A stretch of 64,000 nt of DNA, taken from NCBI RefSeq assembly GCF_030758455.1, contig NZ_CP132354.1:118371-182370 (forward strand), written 5' to 3'. Below, piece by piece: positions 51,806 to 61,119 of the stretch. Numbering within the stretch: position 1 is the stretch's first letter; every line of letters begins with the position of its first letter. This DNA comes from Erwinia pyri. GTDB taxonomy: Bacteria > Pseudomonadota > Gammaproteobacteria > Enterobacterales > Enterobacteriaceae. Both the position numbers and the translations under genes were made by a program. The notes below the pieces were generated by a model that ran no database searches, was not told the DNA's origin, and saw only the letters and a list, made by a program, of their open reading frames with translations.

Positions 51806-53175
51806 GTAAGGGGCCTCGTTATTACACCGCTCAGTAAACGCTCCACCTCTCCCATTCCTCTCAGGTAAACGCCCTCGTAATCGTCTAGGCGGTTGGGATA
51901 ATCGCTGAGCGGTCCGGGTTTATGGACGTCAAACCTTGCCCGACCCGGTGAGCGCATGAGCTTTTCCAGCGCAAACTGAAATGCACGGACGTGCTCGCCT
52001 TCTGGCCTGGAACTATCAAGTACCCGGCTGCGGAGATTGGGGATCCGATAAATCGTATCGTCTGTACCGAAAGCTGTAAATAATGATGCGCGTCTGATTA
52101 GACATGGAACGCAACGCCCGCAGTGTGTGGATTGCTGATCGTTAAGCGTGGGATCCCAACGCGTACTCTGGGGCGATGAACAAGACATGGTATCCCCGGC
52201 ATGCTGCCTCAGAAAAGCCCGGTCGTTGCACTGGAGAGCCATCTCGCCTTTGGTCTTGTAGGCGTAAGGATTATCCAGACGCGCATTTATACCGAGATTG
52301 CCCAGTAGCTCATTGTAACGTGCCATATAAAAGGGATGCGTTGTACGAGTGCTCAATGCACCAACACGTAGCGGATCGAGAGGAACGTTTAATGAGATCA
52401 AACCATTTTCAGGTACGTTAATTGTGACCGGTCTTTCAAGAGCGTCTGCGGCCATCGTTGCTAGCGAGAAAAACATGAAGGAGCGACCGCGAAGCGTGTT
52501 TTCTCCCTCTTCTTCCTCAAACGTAGTTTTTTCGAATCCAACGCGTGCCCGCACATGACTGAAGACTTGCCCATACTGATCCGACAGAAGTCGAGCGCAA
52601 TTCTGCTGATAGATGCTGGTAGTGGTATCCCAATAGTGGCTGATGAGTAAGAGATTTCCCCCGTTTGAGATTAAATCAATTGCACCGATAAAGCTGTCAA
52701 GACCACCAGAAAAGAGACAAACGGAAGTCGGGTTCATTAGACGTTCAACAGAAGATTGCTGGATGAGACCATCCTCAAGTTCTGGCCGCAAACGGAAGTG
52801 AAGCGTCCAGCGATCACCGGTCAGAAAATTCAACATCCGGCTCAGTAACTCTGTCTGACTGTTCCACACTGCAGGGGTCGCAACCGGAACATGTAGGGCA
52901 ATCTCACGCGTCCACAGATCTTGGGCGTTATTTACTCGCGAGATACGGGTATCTGCTGCAGTCACCGTTGCGGCAAGAATCGCCAGATCCACAGATGTGT
53001 CCGATGGCGTCAAGCCGAGAGCCCTCAATCCCTTCAGCGCCTGCCCGAGGCCGAAAGCCAACGTACCGTTCTCTCTGAGAAAATTTAGTTCTGTCATATG
53101 AGTGCTGAGGCGGCTGAGTTGCATGTCAGTTTTGTCGTCAGCACCCAGCCTAGCCACTAATGTATGATGACTCAT
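51802..53175 (-). CDS. qatC: QatC, QueC-like PP-loop protein of the Qat defence system
   Basis: This 457-residue protein has the PP-loop ATPase motif SGGLDSFIGAIDL near residue 157 and a Cys cluster (CSSPQSTRWDP ... HCGRCVPCLIRR) near 330-365, as in QueC enzymes that bind zinc. QueC makes preQ0; QatC is a diverged relative that modifies or charges another partner. It overlaps qatB (ATGA) and qatD (ATGA), so the operon is translationally coupled. Confidence 0.92.
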   Translation of the reverse strand: MSHHTLVARLGADDKTDMQLSRLSTHMTELNFLRENGTLAFGLGQALKGLRALGLTPSDTSVDLAILAATVTAADTRISRVNNAQDLWTREIALHVPVATPAVWNSQTELLSRMLNFLTGDRWTLHFRLRPELEDGLIQQSSVERLMNPTSVCLFSGGLDSFIGAIDLISNGGNLLLISHYWDTTTSIYQQNCARLLSDQYGQVFSHVRARVGFEKTTFEEEEGENTLRGRSFMFFSLATMAADALERPVTINVPENGLISLNVPLDPLRVGALSTRTTHPFYMARYNELLGNLGINARLDNPYAYKTKGEMALQCNDRAFLRQHAGDTMSCSSPQSTRWDPTLNDQQSTHCGRCVPCLIRRASLFTAFGTDDTIYRIPNLRSRVLDSSRPEGEHVRAFQFALEKLMRSPGRARFDVHKPGPLSDYPNRLDDYEGVYLRGMGEVERLLSGVITRPLT

Positions 53176-53995
53176 TCCGACCTCTCCCCTTCACGGGCAA
53201 GTAATTCAAATGCCACGGTGTAAATCTCCTCTACCTTTCTGTCGACCGCCTCGCCTGAAAGCCCGGAAAGATTCCTCAACTCATCACGGAGCTGGGTGCG
53301 GGTAGCGCCCTCCACAAAATCATGCAAATCTTCCTGAATGCTGACGATTGCGTCGATGTCATCGGGTAGTTTGATACCATTTTTACCTATATCCGCCATG
53401 ATCCGGCCTTCGATTGAATGCACCACGAAACCGATAAAGACTTCTTTTAGCTGATCAGGCGTAAGATCTTCAAAGCTTCCTTCTTCTGCTTCAGACATAT
53501 CCGCGATAGTATCCAGCATTGCCTGACGTGCCACTCCCTCATCAACCGAACCACCCGGAGGACATAAAAATTCGACGAGGAAAAGGAGCGCACCTGATGC
53601 AGAGTGCCCCGTCAGGTTTCCTAAATCAAACCGAGCAAGGACCTGAGCGGCACCACTCTGCTGAAAATCACTGATGAGCCCGAGCAGTCCTCCTGCAACC
53701 GTGCGTGAAGACCCCATGCGTCGGCTGGCGCGGCCTGCGCCACCTATTCCATTTCGAATATATCCTGCGACCGCCTTGCCCAACGCACTGCGGCTCCCAG
53801 AACGAGAATAACGAGTAAAGTTTGCTTTAGGCGCTCTGAGTGGCCCTGCTCCACTCGAATCTGGTGGCGTTACAAGTGTATTCGAGTTTCTGTCATCCGA
53901 AGGTTCAGCAGGTGGCAGGGTTGGAGGTGGTGGATTTTCCACGAAGTCAGGGATCAGACCATTAACTGGGCCCCGTATGCTTTTGAGGTGCCCAT
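53172..53995 (-). CDS. qatB: QatB, with probable single-base frameshift near the start
   Basis: The main frame (53172 to about 53970) encodes the QatB body: PDFVENPPPPTLPPAEPS, SRSGSRSALGKAVAGYIRNGIGGAGRASRRMG and a helical C-terminal part. In that frame the only Met is at 54059, deep inside qatA and with no ribosome site. A better start, ATG at 53995, overlaps the qatA stop (TAATG) and gives MGTSKAYG, the type of opening I recall for QatB, but it leaves frame after GGGG at 53971-53974. One more G would join them as MGTSKAYGGPVNGLIPDF. So either the base is missing in this assembly or qatB is mutated. Confidence 0.8.
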
Positions 53996-55926
53996 TAGTG
54001 TTGATATCCCGATAACTGGAGAGCTGCTTTAGCTGATTTTGAAAGTGACTGATTTTCATCCTGACTAGCCCATTCCTGAACTAGTTTTGAATATTCTTCT
54101 GTTAGTGCAGTATCTGTCAGGCTTTGCGCAAAACGGGTTGCAAGCCATCCACCTGCATTTTTAAGCGGAACTCGTCGGGCAAAATCAAGGAGTCTCCGCT
54201 GCAGATGCGGCTGCGTTTCGACAAGATATTCGAGTCCTTCAAACCCCTTTGGCCTGCGGCTGAAGCTGTCTTCCTGCAGCAGTTTTTCGCTGAGCATCTC
54301 AAACAATTCGTCAGCATCCGGCGCATTCAGCTTCACAAAATCTTCTTTGATTTTCACCATTCCAATTTTCGGCCCGAGCAGTTTTTCCATCATCGGTTCA
54401 AGATGGCCTGAAACGATCAGCTGGCTCAACGTGCTGTGCTTATCACGAGTGACGAACACGTAGGGACGAAGGTCTTCTCCGGATAGTGCCGGCTCAGATT
54501 TTGCCCATCTGACCGCCCAATCTGTCTTCAGCCAGTTCTGTACATCTTCAGATTCAGGAGCCTCATCTTTGCTTCCAGTGCCCTTACCCGTTAACGTTTT
54601 CCCTCCCCTAGCTAAGGTTTCAAACTGTGCCAGCGCCTCCGGTTTGCCATCCGGATGATTGGAAACCAACTGAACAAGCTTGCCGTAAACGTTGGGATAA
54701 AACCGCTCAGCAAGCATTATTTTCGCCAGTACGGGACGCTTAATATCATCACCAAATCCTCTCTCATCTGCGATTGCCTGGCGCAGCATCATCGAGTTGA
54801 GAAAACGCTTAATCTGCCTAGGGTTGCCATGTGTACCCGAACTGAGCATCGGGGTGACATGCAAGCTGAACAACAGCGCGTGCTCTACGACATCCGGTAT
54901 ATGTCCATTCAACGCTGACATCACCGCTTCTCTGTCAAGTCCACGGCTGATCCAGGGCTGTTTCATCTCTTCGCGCGCTTTGCTGAGTAACGCTTTAAAT
55001 TGGTCATTTTGCGAGCCAAGAGCATTTTCGACCAGCAGCAGCGTGGTATAGATCCTCGTTTCTGCCGTTCCCAGCGCGGGAATGCGGAAGGGAACCTGTA
55101 TTAGCTTTTCAAGATAATTGCGAGCGTAGCTTACCGGTCCGGTACTCTGGGGCAGGTCCGGGAAATGATCTTTTACCGCATATTCGATCATGGCTTCATC
55201 AGCACCGATAACAAAAGCGGTTTTCTCGACGAAAAGGAATAGGCGGATTGCTTCAAGCGTTTCTATGGCGGTTTTGGGCAAACAGCGATCAAGGTCGTCG
55301 ACAATGACTACAAGCTTTTCAATCTGGGCAGCATCAAAAAGTGCCCGGAACTCCTCACGAAAGGCATGAATATGTTTAGGCAGCGTGTTGGAGTCGGCAT
55401 CCGCCTCTTTAATGAAGTCCCTCGCTTTTTCAGCAAACGCTTTGAGGTCTGTTGCTGAAAGTTGTTCCTGCGGTGCGCTCAGGAAGCGGGTCGCCAGTTC
55501 ATAAACTCCCTTCATCTGGTCGACTGTAGGTATGCCCGTGAACGCAGTAAAAGCCAGCCCTCCTGCCTTATGTGCCATTTTCAGCCAGTCAATACGACGA
55601 AGAACTTTTTTCGCAGCCTCAGACACCTTAGCGCTTGTCGGGCGTGCGGCCACGAGATCTTCTACGATGGTTTCGATGATGACAGTCTTAGCGTCCTCAA
55701 ACCCCTCAAATGTCCACCCGTTAAACCATATACAGTGTGCTTTGTCCTTTTTACTATAGGCCGCCTCCAGCATCTTAAGCACGCTGGACTTCCCTGCCCC
55801 CCAGTCGCCATGCACGCCAATGGTAATAGGGGCATCTGGCGTTTCATCAATAAGCCTGACCACTGTGCTGGCGATAGCGGAGTAGTACAGAAGGTCAGTA
55901 GCGGTTTCCTGATCGATTAAAAACAA
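53995..55926 (-). CDS. qatA: QatA, KAP-family P-loop ATPase of the Qat defence system
   Basis: This 643-residue KAP NTPase has Walker A in GVHGDWGAGKSSVLKML near residue 35 and Walker B in EKLVVIVDDLDRC near 210. ALFSLHVTPMLSSGTHGNPRQIKRFLN further on is typical of KAP proteins. I take a TTG at 55926 as start (LFLIDQETATDLLYYSA), because GGGAGAG stands 6-7 bases before it and family members open in this way; upstream Mets at 55977 and 56049 lack ribosome sites. It is the first gene of qatABCD. Confidence 0.88.
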   Translation of the reverse strand: MFLIDQETATDLLYYSAIASTVVRLIDETPDAPITIGVHGDWGAGKSSVLKMLEAAYSKKDKAHCIWFNGWTFEGFEDAKTVIIETIVEDLVAARPTSAKVSEAAKKVLRRIDWLKMAHKAGGLAFTAFTGIPTVDQMKGVYELATRFLSAPQEQLSATDLKAFAEKARDFIKEADADSNTLPKHIHAFREEFRALFDAAQIEKLVVIVDDLDRCLPKTAIETLEAIRLFLFVEKTAFVIGADEAMIEYAVKDHFPDLPQSTGPVSYARNYLEKLIQVPFRIPALGTAETRIYTTLLLVENALGSQNDQFKALLSKAREEMKQPWISRGLDREAVMSALNGHIPDVVEHALLFSLHVTPMLSSGTHGNPRQIKRFLNSMMLRQAIADERGFGDDIKRPVLAKIMLAERFYPNVYGKLVQLVSNHPDGKPEALAQFETLARGGKTLTGKGTGSKDEAPESEDVQNWLKTDWAVRWAKSEPALSGEDLRPYVFVTRDKHSTLSQLIVSGHLEPMMEKLLGPKIGMVKIKEDFVKLNAPDADELFEMLSEKLLQEDSFSRRPKGFEGLEYLVETQPHLQRRLLDFARRVPLKNAGGWLATRFAQSLTDTALTEEYSKLVQEWASQDENQSLSKSAKAALQLSGYQH

Positions 55927-56097
55927 GTGTTCTCTCCCGGATGCTAAAAGCAGCCACACCTTACCTGTCCGGGTCATCAGCTGGCCGCGATAAATAGATT
56001 CAAAGAAGGGCTGTGCTACGTTAAGGGATCCCCTGCAGCCACGACTCAAAGGGGCAGAGGATATCCATCATTGACTGTTCGCTGTATCAATCAGAGA

Positions 56098-56918
56098 TCA
56101 GGGGATCGCCCCTGGATAACGGCTTTTCAGTTCAGCGAGGCGGTTTGCATCTCGCTCAGTGAAATCAGAATTACCGAACACTGGGTTACCTTGTGCATCA
56201 TCAATGCGAATAACGGTAACCGTGAAGACTGCATCTGCTGGCGCTTCGACTTTGCCCCAGTCTGAAAAGGATTGGGCGCGAGATTCCAGTCCGCTTTCTC
56301 ACCTGGCTCCAGTCCGCCTGAGATTTGATAGTTGAAGGTGTCAGTGAACCAGGGTACTTCTCGTCCCGGGCTTGAGATGACGCCACGGAAGTAGGCGCGT
56401 GATATCGCGTTGGTGGTGCCGTTCTCAACACTTAGCGCAATAATAGGTTGATCGCGACCGTATTGTTTTTTCTGGAAGTAGAAACGCGATCGTGTGATCC
56501 CGAAAGCCTCAAGCTGTTTGAGGCTTGCCTGCGCGTCTTTCTGTTTTTGTTCAAGCTCCGCGATTTCCTGCAATGCCTGAGTCCGCTCTTTTTCGATCCG
56601 TTCCTTACGTACCTTTTCAGCATAAGAGATGACTTCATCGCCGGTTTTCCCAGACAGGTCGCTTTTCATTTGCGCCTCAATACCGACGGTATTTTTAGTC
56701 ATCCCCGCCTGCATGAGATCCCTTAGGTTAAGATGGCTAAAAGCGACTACCTTAAGCGCATCATCATAAGATTCACGCTTGTCCTCAGGCAGTGACGCTC
56801 TGACTTTCTGAATTGTGGACTTCATGTTCTCATCACTGGAGGTATCAATTCGTGGCTGGTCACAGCCACTGAGGGCCAGTATTACAGCTAGCGCACCCCA
56901 TACTCTTCTCATAACCAT
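56098..56918 (-). CDS. DUF6694-type lipoprotein, frameshifted
   Basis: The start at 56918 gives a lipobox (LAVILALSGCDQ), then a coiled coil (about residues 90-135) and a beta-rich end (ISRAYFRGVISSPGREVPWF, SGGLEPGEKADWNLAPNPF). After that the frame ORF continues as unrelated text to 56127. If one T is added to the TTTT at 56265-56268 (minus strand), the protein goes on SDWGKVEAPADAVFTVTVIR and ends at 56098 with a sensible tail. So a one-base deletion is likely. Function unknown; an exported lipoprotein of this type occurs as cargo in several plasmids. Confidence 0.75.
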
Positions 56919-57763
56919 CCCTATTACAGAAACACTAAATTAGGATAAATCCTAAACCCTCAATGAAACATTTGGAAGCACTTAACGCGAAAATGATTAG
57001 AAAAATTGTCGACATTTTAATTATGATGCGAGATATAACCGCTTGGAATGGGATTGACTGACAACAACAAGGCATCCATACATCTAAAATTGTTAAGCAT
57101 TTTGCTGAGTCCGAACAGAATAGATACTTGCCTCAAAGCACTTAGTGTTGAAGAGCTTGTGAGTAGGAAGCGAAACGATAAAGGTCAGATTTTCATGACT
57201 GCAGGCTCAGGATAATGCGGGTCGGCATAAGACCCCAGCCGTCAGGCCCGAAACGCCACCTCTGGCGGTTAGCGCAGTCGAGCTGACGACCCGGCCTGCC
57301 CGGGATACCAAGGGAGGTCAAAAGGATGCTTATACAATGTCCAGTATGCGCCCAAGCTGTGTGAAAAACCCTGACCTGAAGTGCGCGCATCTCCGCAAAA
57401 TTTGGAATTGCTCGACTGATTAGCTGAGCCAAATTTTACGTATGAGCGCAGTTTTCAGTCCTGTTTTTAGTGGTTTAAGCGACCAAAGGAGTTTTCAAAA
57501 GCCTGTGCCAAGTGACTTGCTCCCTGATAATTCACACAGAAAGCTGTTAGCAATGTCCATTCATCGCTCATAGCGGAAGTTGGCCTGACGTCAGTCCGCT
57601 TTGTGCCGAAGCGGACGTTCTCTTAATTCTGTGTCACGGTTTTTTCAGATAGCCCGTTAGTCAGTTTTGCACTATTCCCGCGCATGATTTCCGGACCACT
57701 AACCGTCACCGGAAAATAATTTTATGAGAAAATAACTTTAATACCTCTGGTTGTTGCCTTTTC
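56919..57763. other. gap before the metal-resistance genes, with a GTCCGC-type repeat
   Basis: No gene is convincing. At 57593-57619 there is AGTCCGCTTTGTGCCGAAGC then GGACGTT, the clearest copy of a repeat family in this window and a near-perfect hairpin. A GC-rich stretch at 57200-57400 looks like decayed mobile-element sequence. The short frame at 57193-57432 has no ribosome site. Confidence 0.45.
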
Positions 57764-57783
57764 ATATTAGTCAGCGCTAATAT
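57764..57783. promoter_or_regulatory. ArsR-type operator before the metal regulator
   Basis: ATATTAG-TCAGCG-CTAATAT has perfect 7-bp arms and lies 15 bp before the ATG at 57798. ATTAG-type palindromes next to the start are common for CadC/ArsR/SmtB-family sites. Confidence 0.72.
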
Positions 57784-57797
57784 AAATCACATTAGCC

Positions 57798-58166
57798 ATG
57801 ACTGATATGAGTGATATGACTTCTGACCTCCAACCTAAAATCAAATTCCTGCGCGGCGTTGCCGAAAAAACGCGCCTCAGCATTCTTCTGGCACTGCGAG
57901 AAGGTGAAAAAACCGTTAATGACATCACCGCACTGACCGGCGGTACCCAGTCAAATATTTCCCAGCATCTTGCCTGCCTGAAAGGCTGCGGCGTTATCAG
58001 CCGGCGCCAGGAAGGTAAGTACTGCTATTACGCGCTTTCGGGGCCACACATGCTGGACTTTCTCAATATGCTGGACGTGCTGATGGATGAAATTGGCAGT
58101 GACGTGGCCTGCTGTGGATTAAACGCTTCACTGGTGCCGGGAGAAACTGATGAACAGAAAGCCTGA
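57798..58166 (+). CDS. ArsR/SmtB-family metal-responsive repressor
   Basis: This 122-residue winged-helix protein has IKFLRGVAEKTRLSILLALREGEKTVNDITALTGGTQSNISQHLACLKGCGVI, the DNA-binding core, with a C in LACLKGCG and a CC pair (DVACCGLN) near the C-terminus, suited to soft metals such as Cd or Pb. The pattern is like CmtR/CadC. It lies just downstream of an ATTAG palindrome and overlaps the ATPase gene by 17 bp. It has no obvious ribosome site and may be leaderless or start at 57810. Confidence 0.88.
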   Translation: MTDMSDMTSDLQPKIKFLRGVAEKTRLSILLALREGEKTVNDITALTGGTQSNISQHLACLKGCGVISRRQEGKYCYYALSGPHMLDFLNMLDVLMDEIGSDVACCGLNASLVPGETDEQKA

Positions 58167-60852
58167 TCTGAACGGCCGTAAAATAAGCCAGATTTCAGCC
58201 ATTAAACCTGGTAACGCTTCGGCAGCACCCACCCTGAGCGGAATGAAACCCGCATCCTCTGTGACACCGATGGTGCAACCGGGGTCCTGCCAGGACGAGT
58301 GCTGCACGATTTCCACTCCAGTGCTGCGTTTTAAACCAGTGAAGTCCGCTCATGGCGCGTCAAAACTGTCACCCAAAGCGACCATGACAGCCGCCATCTG
58401 CCAGGACAACTGCTGCGCCCCACTGCCAGCCAGCAGGAGTGACAGCTGTTCGGATGCCTGCTGCTCTGCACCTGCAGAAAAAGTCCCCGCTGTATCAGAG
58501 TGTTGTTCTTCCAGTGAATGTGACGCTTCCTCCGTGACTTTAAACGAGACAGCAGAACAGCTGGACTACCGTGTGGGCGGCATGGATTGCCCGTCCTGCG
58601 CGACCACGATTGTGCGCAGGGTAAATCAGATGTCTGGCGTGGCCACCTGTGAAGTGAATTTCAGCACGGGCGCCATGCAGGTAGCGTTGAGCCAGCCTGA
58701 TGTGCGCCCTGATATGGAAAAAGCCGTGCAGAAGCTCGGCTTCACTCTGGAAGCGGTCGGCAATGATGACACTAACACATATCTGATTCAGGGCATGGAC
58801 TGCGGAGCCTGCGCCGTGACTCTTGAAAAGCACCTGATGAAAATGCCGGGTGTTAAAACGGCTAAGGTCAGTTTTGCCACCGGTCGCATGTCCGTCAGTC
58901 ATCAGCTGACACCGGAACAAATCATCAGTGAGGTAAGTAAAGCCGGTTACCGGGCGCAGCCTTTGTCCGGTACCGCATCTGCGGCTGAGCCGGGACGCCT
59001 CAGCGGGCTGAGCAGCGTGCTGATTTCCGGTGCGGCACTGATAACTGGTTTTGTGCTGTCACATTTGCGCGTGCCGGACATTGTACCGGTGATGTTTTAC
59101 GCGATATCAATTGTGGTAGGCGGGCTGAAGCCATTCCGCAGCGCCTGGTATGCAATCCTCAGCCGCTCTCTGGATATGAATGTGCTGATGTCGGCGGCCG
59201 CGCTGGGGGCCGCCGTCATTGGACAGTGGCTTGAAGGCGCAAGCGTCGTGTTTCTTTTCTCTCTTGGTACCGCTCTTCAGACCCGCAGCATTGAAAAAAC
59301 GCGCAATTCCATTCGCAGCCTGATGGCGCTGGCTCCTGAACAGGCCACTCTCCGCCGTAACGATGAATGGATCAGCACGCCGGTTGCGCAGGCTCAGCCA
59401 GGGGACATCATGCTGGTGAAACCCGGTGACCGTCTGGCGCTCGACGGTGAAGTGGTTACCGGAGAATCAGGGGTCAATCAGGCCCCCATTACCGGTGAGT
59501 CTATCCCCGTTGATAAAGCGCCAGGTGACGAGGTTTACGCCGGGAGCATTAACCATAACGGTGTCCTGGAGGTACGTGTAACCCGCGCGGCCTCAGATAC
59601 CGCGCTGGCGCGCATCATTCACATGGTCGAGGATGCACAGAACCGTAAATCCCCGACCCAGAGTTTCGTTGAGCGCTTCTCTGCTGTTTACACGCCGGTG
59701 GTATTCGTGGCCGCGCTGTTGATTATGGTGCTGCCGCCTCTGCTGGCATCAGGAGGCTGGGGTGAGTGGTTCTATCGCGGGCTGGAGCTGCTTGTTGTCG
59801 CCTGTCCATGCGCGCTTGTTATTTCCACGCCGGTTGCGATTGTTTCAGCGATAGGTAATGCGGCGCGTCACGGCATTCTGGTTAAAGGCGGCATCACGCT
59901 GGAGAAGCTGGGCAGTATTTGCGTGCTGGCTTTCGATAAAACCGGTACCCTGACCGAAGGCAGGCCTCGCGTTACCGGATGGCAGGTGTTCAGCGGCGAA
60001 CCGGCTCAGCTGCTCAATATTGCCCTGAGCATTGAAGAACACTCCACACATCCGCTGGCTACTGCAGTGAGCGCCTGGGCGCGCGAACAGGGCGCAGAAA
60101 GTCTTGATGCGGCTGCCCATAAGGCCATTCCCGGACAGGGCGCGGTTGCCACTCTAGACGGAACGGTATGGCAGGCAGGAAATGAAAAACTGTTTACGGA
60201 CGTGTCTTTTACCGCAGAAATGCGTGCGGCACTGGAACAGCTGAAAAATCAGGGCGCATCGCTGGTTCTGCTGGGTACGCAGCAGTCGGTACACGCTGTG
60301 TTTGCCATCGCCGATGCGATTCGCCCCACTACGCTTGATGCACTGAACAGACTGCGCGCGGACGGAATGACGCACACGCTGATGCTGACCGGAGATAACG
60401 AAGGCACGGCCCGCACCATCGCCGCTCAGGCAGGAGTCGACGCATGGCGCGCGGAGCTGATGCCGGAAGACAAAGTCAGCGTGATTGAAGAGTGGCAGCA
60501 GAAAGGAACGCGCATCGCCATGGTAGGCGACGGCATCAATGACGCTCCTGCGCTGGCGGCAGCGGATATTGGTATTGCCATGGGTGGTGCCGGGACGGAC
60601 TCCGCCATTGAAACTGCTGACGTCGTGCTGATGTCCGACCGGCTTGAGCAGTTACCCCATGCCTTTGCGCTCAGCAAACTGACCGCGGCAATTATCCGCC
60701 AGAACATTATCTTTTCTCTGGCCGTCAAGGCCGTGGCACTGGCGCTGATTTTTCCTGGCTGGCTGACGTTATGGATGGCCGTACTCAGCGATACCGGTGC
60801 GGCGCTTCTGGTCATTCTGAACAGCCTGAGGCTGCTGCGATACCGCCGCTGA
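58150..60852 (+). CDS. P1B-type heavy-metal (Cd/Zn/Pb) efflux ATPase with Cys-rich N-terminus
   Basis: This 900-residue inner-membrane pump exports divalent soft metals. The N-terminus (residues 1-135) is extended and holds four CC clusters (SCQDECC, CQDNCC, CSDACC, SECC). Two HMA domains follow (GMDCPSCATT and GMDCGACAVT). The membrane metal site is C552-P-C554, the phosphorylated Asp is D596 in DKTGTLTEG, and GDGINDAPALAAADIGIAMG is the hinge. It resembles CadA/ZntA/PbrA. The ArsR-type gene overlaps its start, so the two are one operon. Confidence 0.94.
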   Translation: MNRKPDLNGRKISQISAIKPGNASAAPTLSGMKPASSVTPMVQPGSCQDECCTISTPVLRFKPVKSAHGASKLSPKATMTAAICQDNCCAPLPASRSDSCSDACCSAPAEKVPAVSECCSSSECDASSVTLNETAEQLDYRVGGMDCPSCATTIVRRVNQMSGVATCEVNFSTGAMQVALSQPDVRPDMEKAVQKLGFTLEAVGNDDTNTYLIQGMDCGACAVTLEKHLMKMPGVKTAKVSFATGRMSVSHQLTPEQIISEVSKAGYRAQPLSGTASAAEPGRLSGLSSVLISGAALITGFVLSHLRVPDIVPVMFYAISIVVGGLKPFRSAWYAILSRSLDMNVLMSAAALGAAVIGQWLEGASVVFLFSLGTALQTRSIEKTRNSIRSLMALAPEQATLRRNDEWISTPVAQAQPGDIMLVKPGDRLALDGEVVTGESGVNQAPITGESIPVDKAPGDEVYAGSINHNGVLEVRVTRAASDTALARIIHMVEDAQNRKSPTQSFVERFSAVYTPVVFVAALLIMVLPPLLASGGWGEWFYRGLELLVVACPCALVISTPVAIVSAIGNAARHGILVKGGITLEKLGSICVLAFDKTGTLTEGRPRVTGWQVFSGEPAQLLNIALSIEEHSTHPLATAVSAWAREQGAESLDAAAHKAIPGQGAVATLDGTVWQAGNEKLFTDVSFTAEMRAALEQLKNQGASLVLLGTQQSVHAVFAIADAIRPTTLDALNRLRADGMTHTLMLTGDNEGTARTIAAQAGVDAWRAELMPEDKVSVIEEWQQKGTRIAMVGDGINDAPALAAADIGIAMGGAGTDSAIETADVVLMSDRLEQLPHAFALSKLTAAIIRQNIIFSLAVKAVALALIFPGWLTLWMAVLSDTGAALLVILNSLRLLRYRR

Positions 60853-60869
60853 ATCTGAAGCCTGCTCCT

Positions 60870-60891
60870 GCCCGGTGACTCGCCGGGCATT
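60870..60891 (+). terminator. hairpin after the metal ATPase gene
   Basis: GCCCGG and CCGGGC pair across TGACTCG (60870-60888), followed by ATTT. It lies 18 bp after the stop and probably ends the operon. Confidence 0.65.
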
Positions 60892-61119
60892 TGGCCATTC
60901 TCACACTTTACTGACAGGCTGAACGCGATATGAGAATCCCTCCGTCCATCTTCAGGAATGCTTCAGACATGAAGTAAAGGATACTTGATCCTGCTCCAAA
61001 ACGAACTGAACCGCCACGACCAGGGAAGCCAAGCAAAGCCAGGCACGACGGCAATAAGTTCTCAGGTGCCTTAAGCAGGTTTAACGTCCGCTTCACGCCC
61101 TGAGACATTCGACAAGCTT

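Noticed and set aside
53172..54059. qatB as an intact 295-residue gene starting at 54059
   Set aside because: That start sits 65 bp inside qatA with no usable ribosome site; the coupled ATG at 53995 is better and implies a frameshift.
57193..57432. 79-residue minus-strand ORF
   Set aside because: No ribosome site and no recognisable protein features; it looks like leftover mobile-element sequence.
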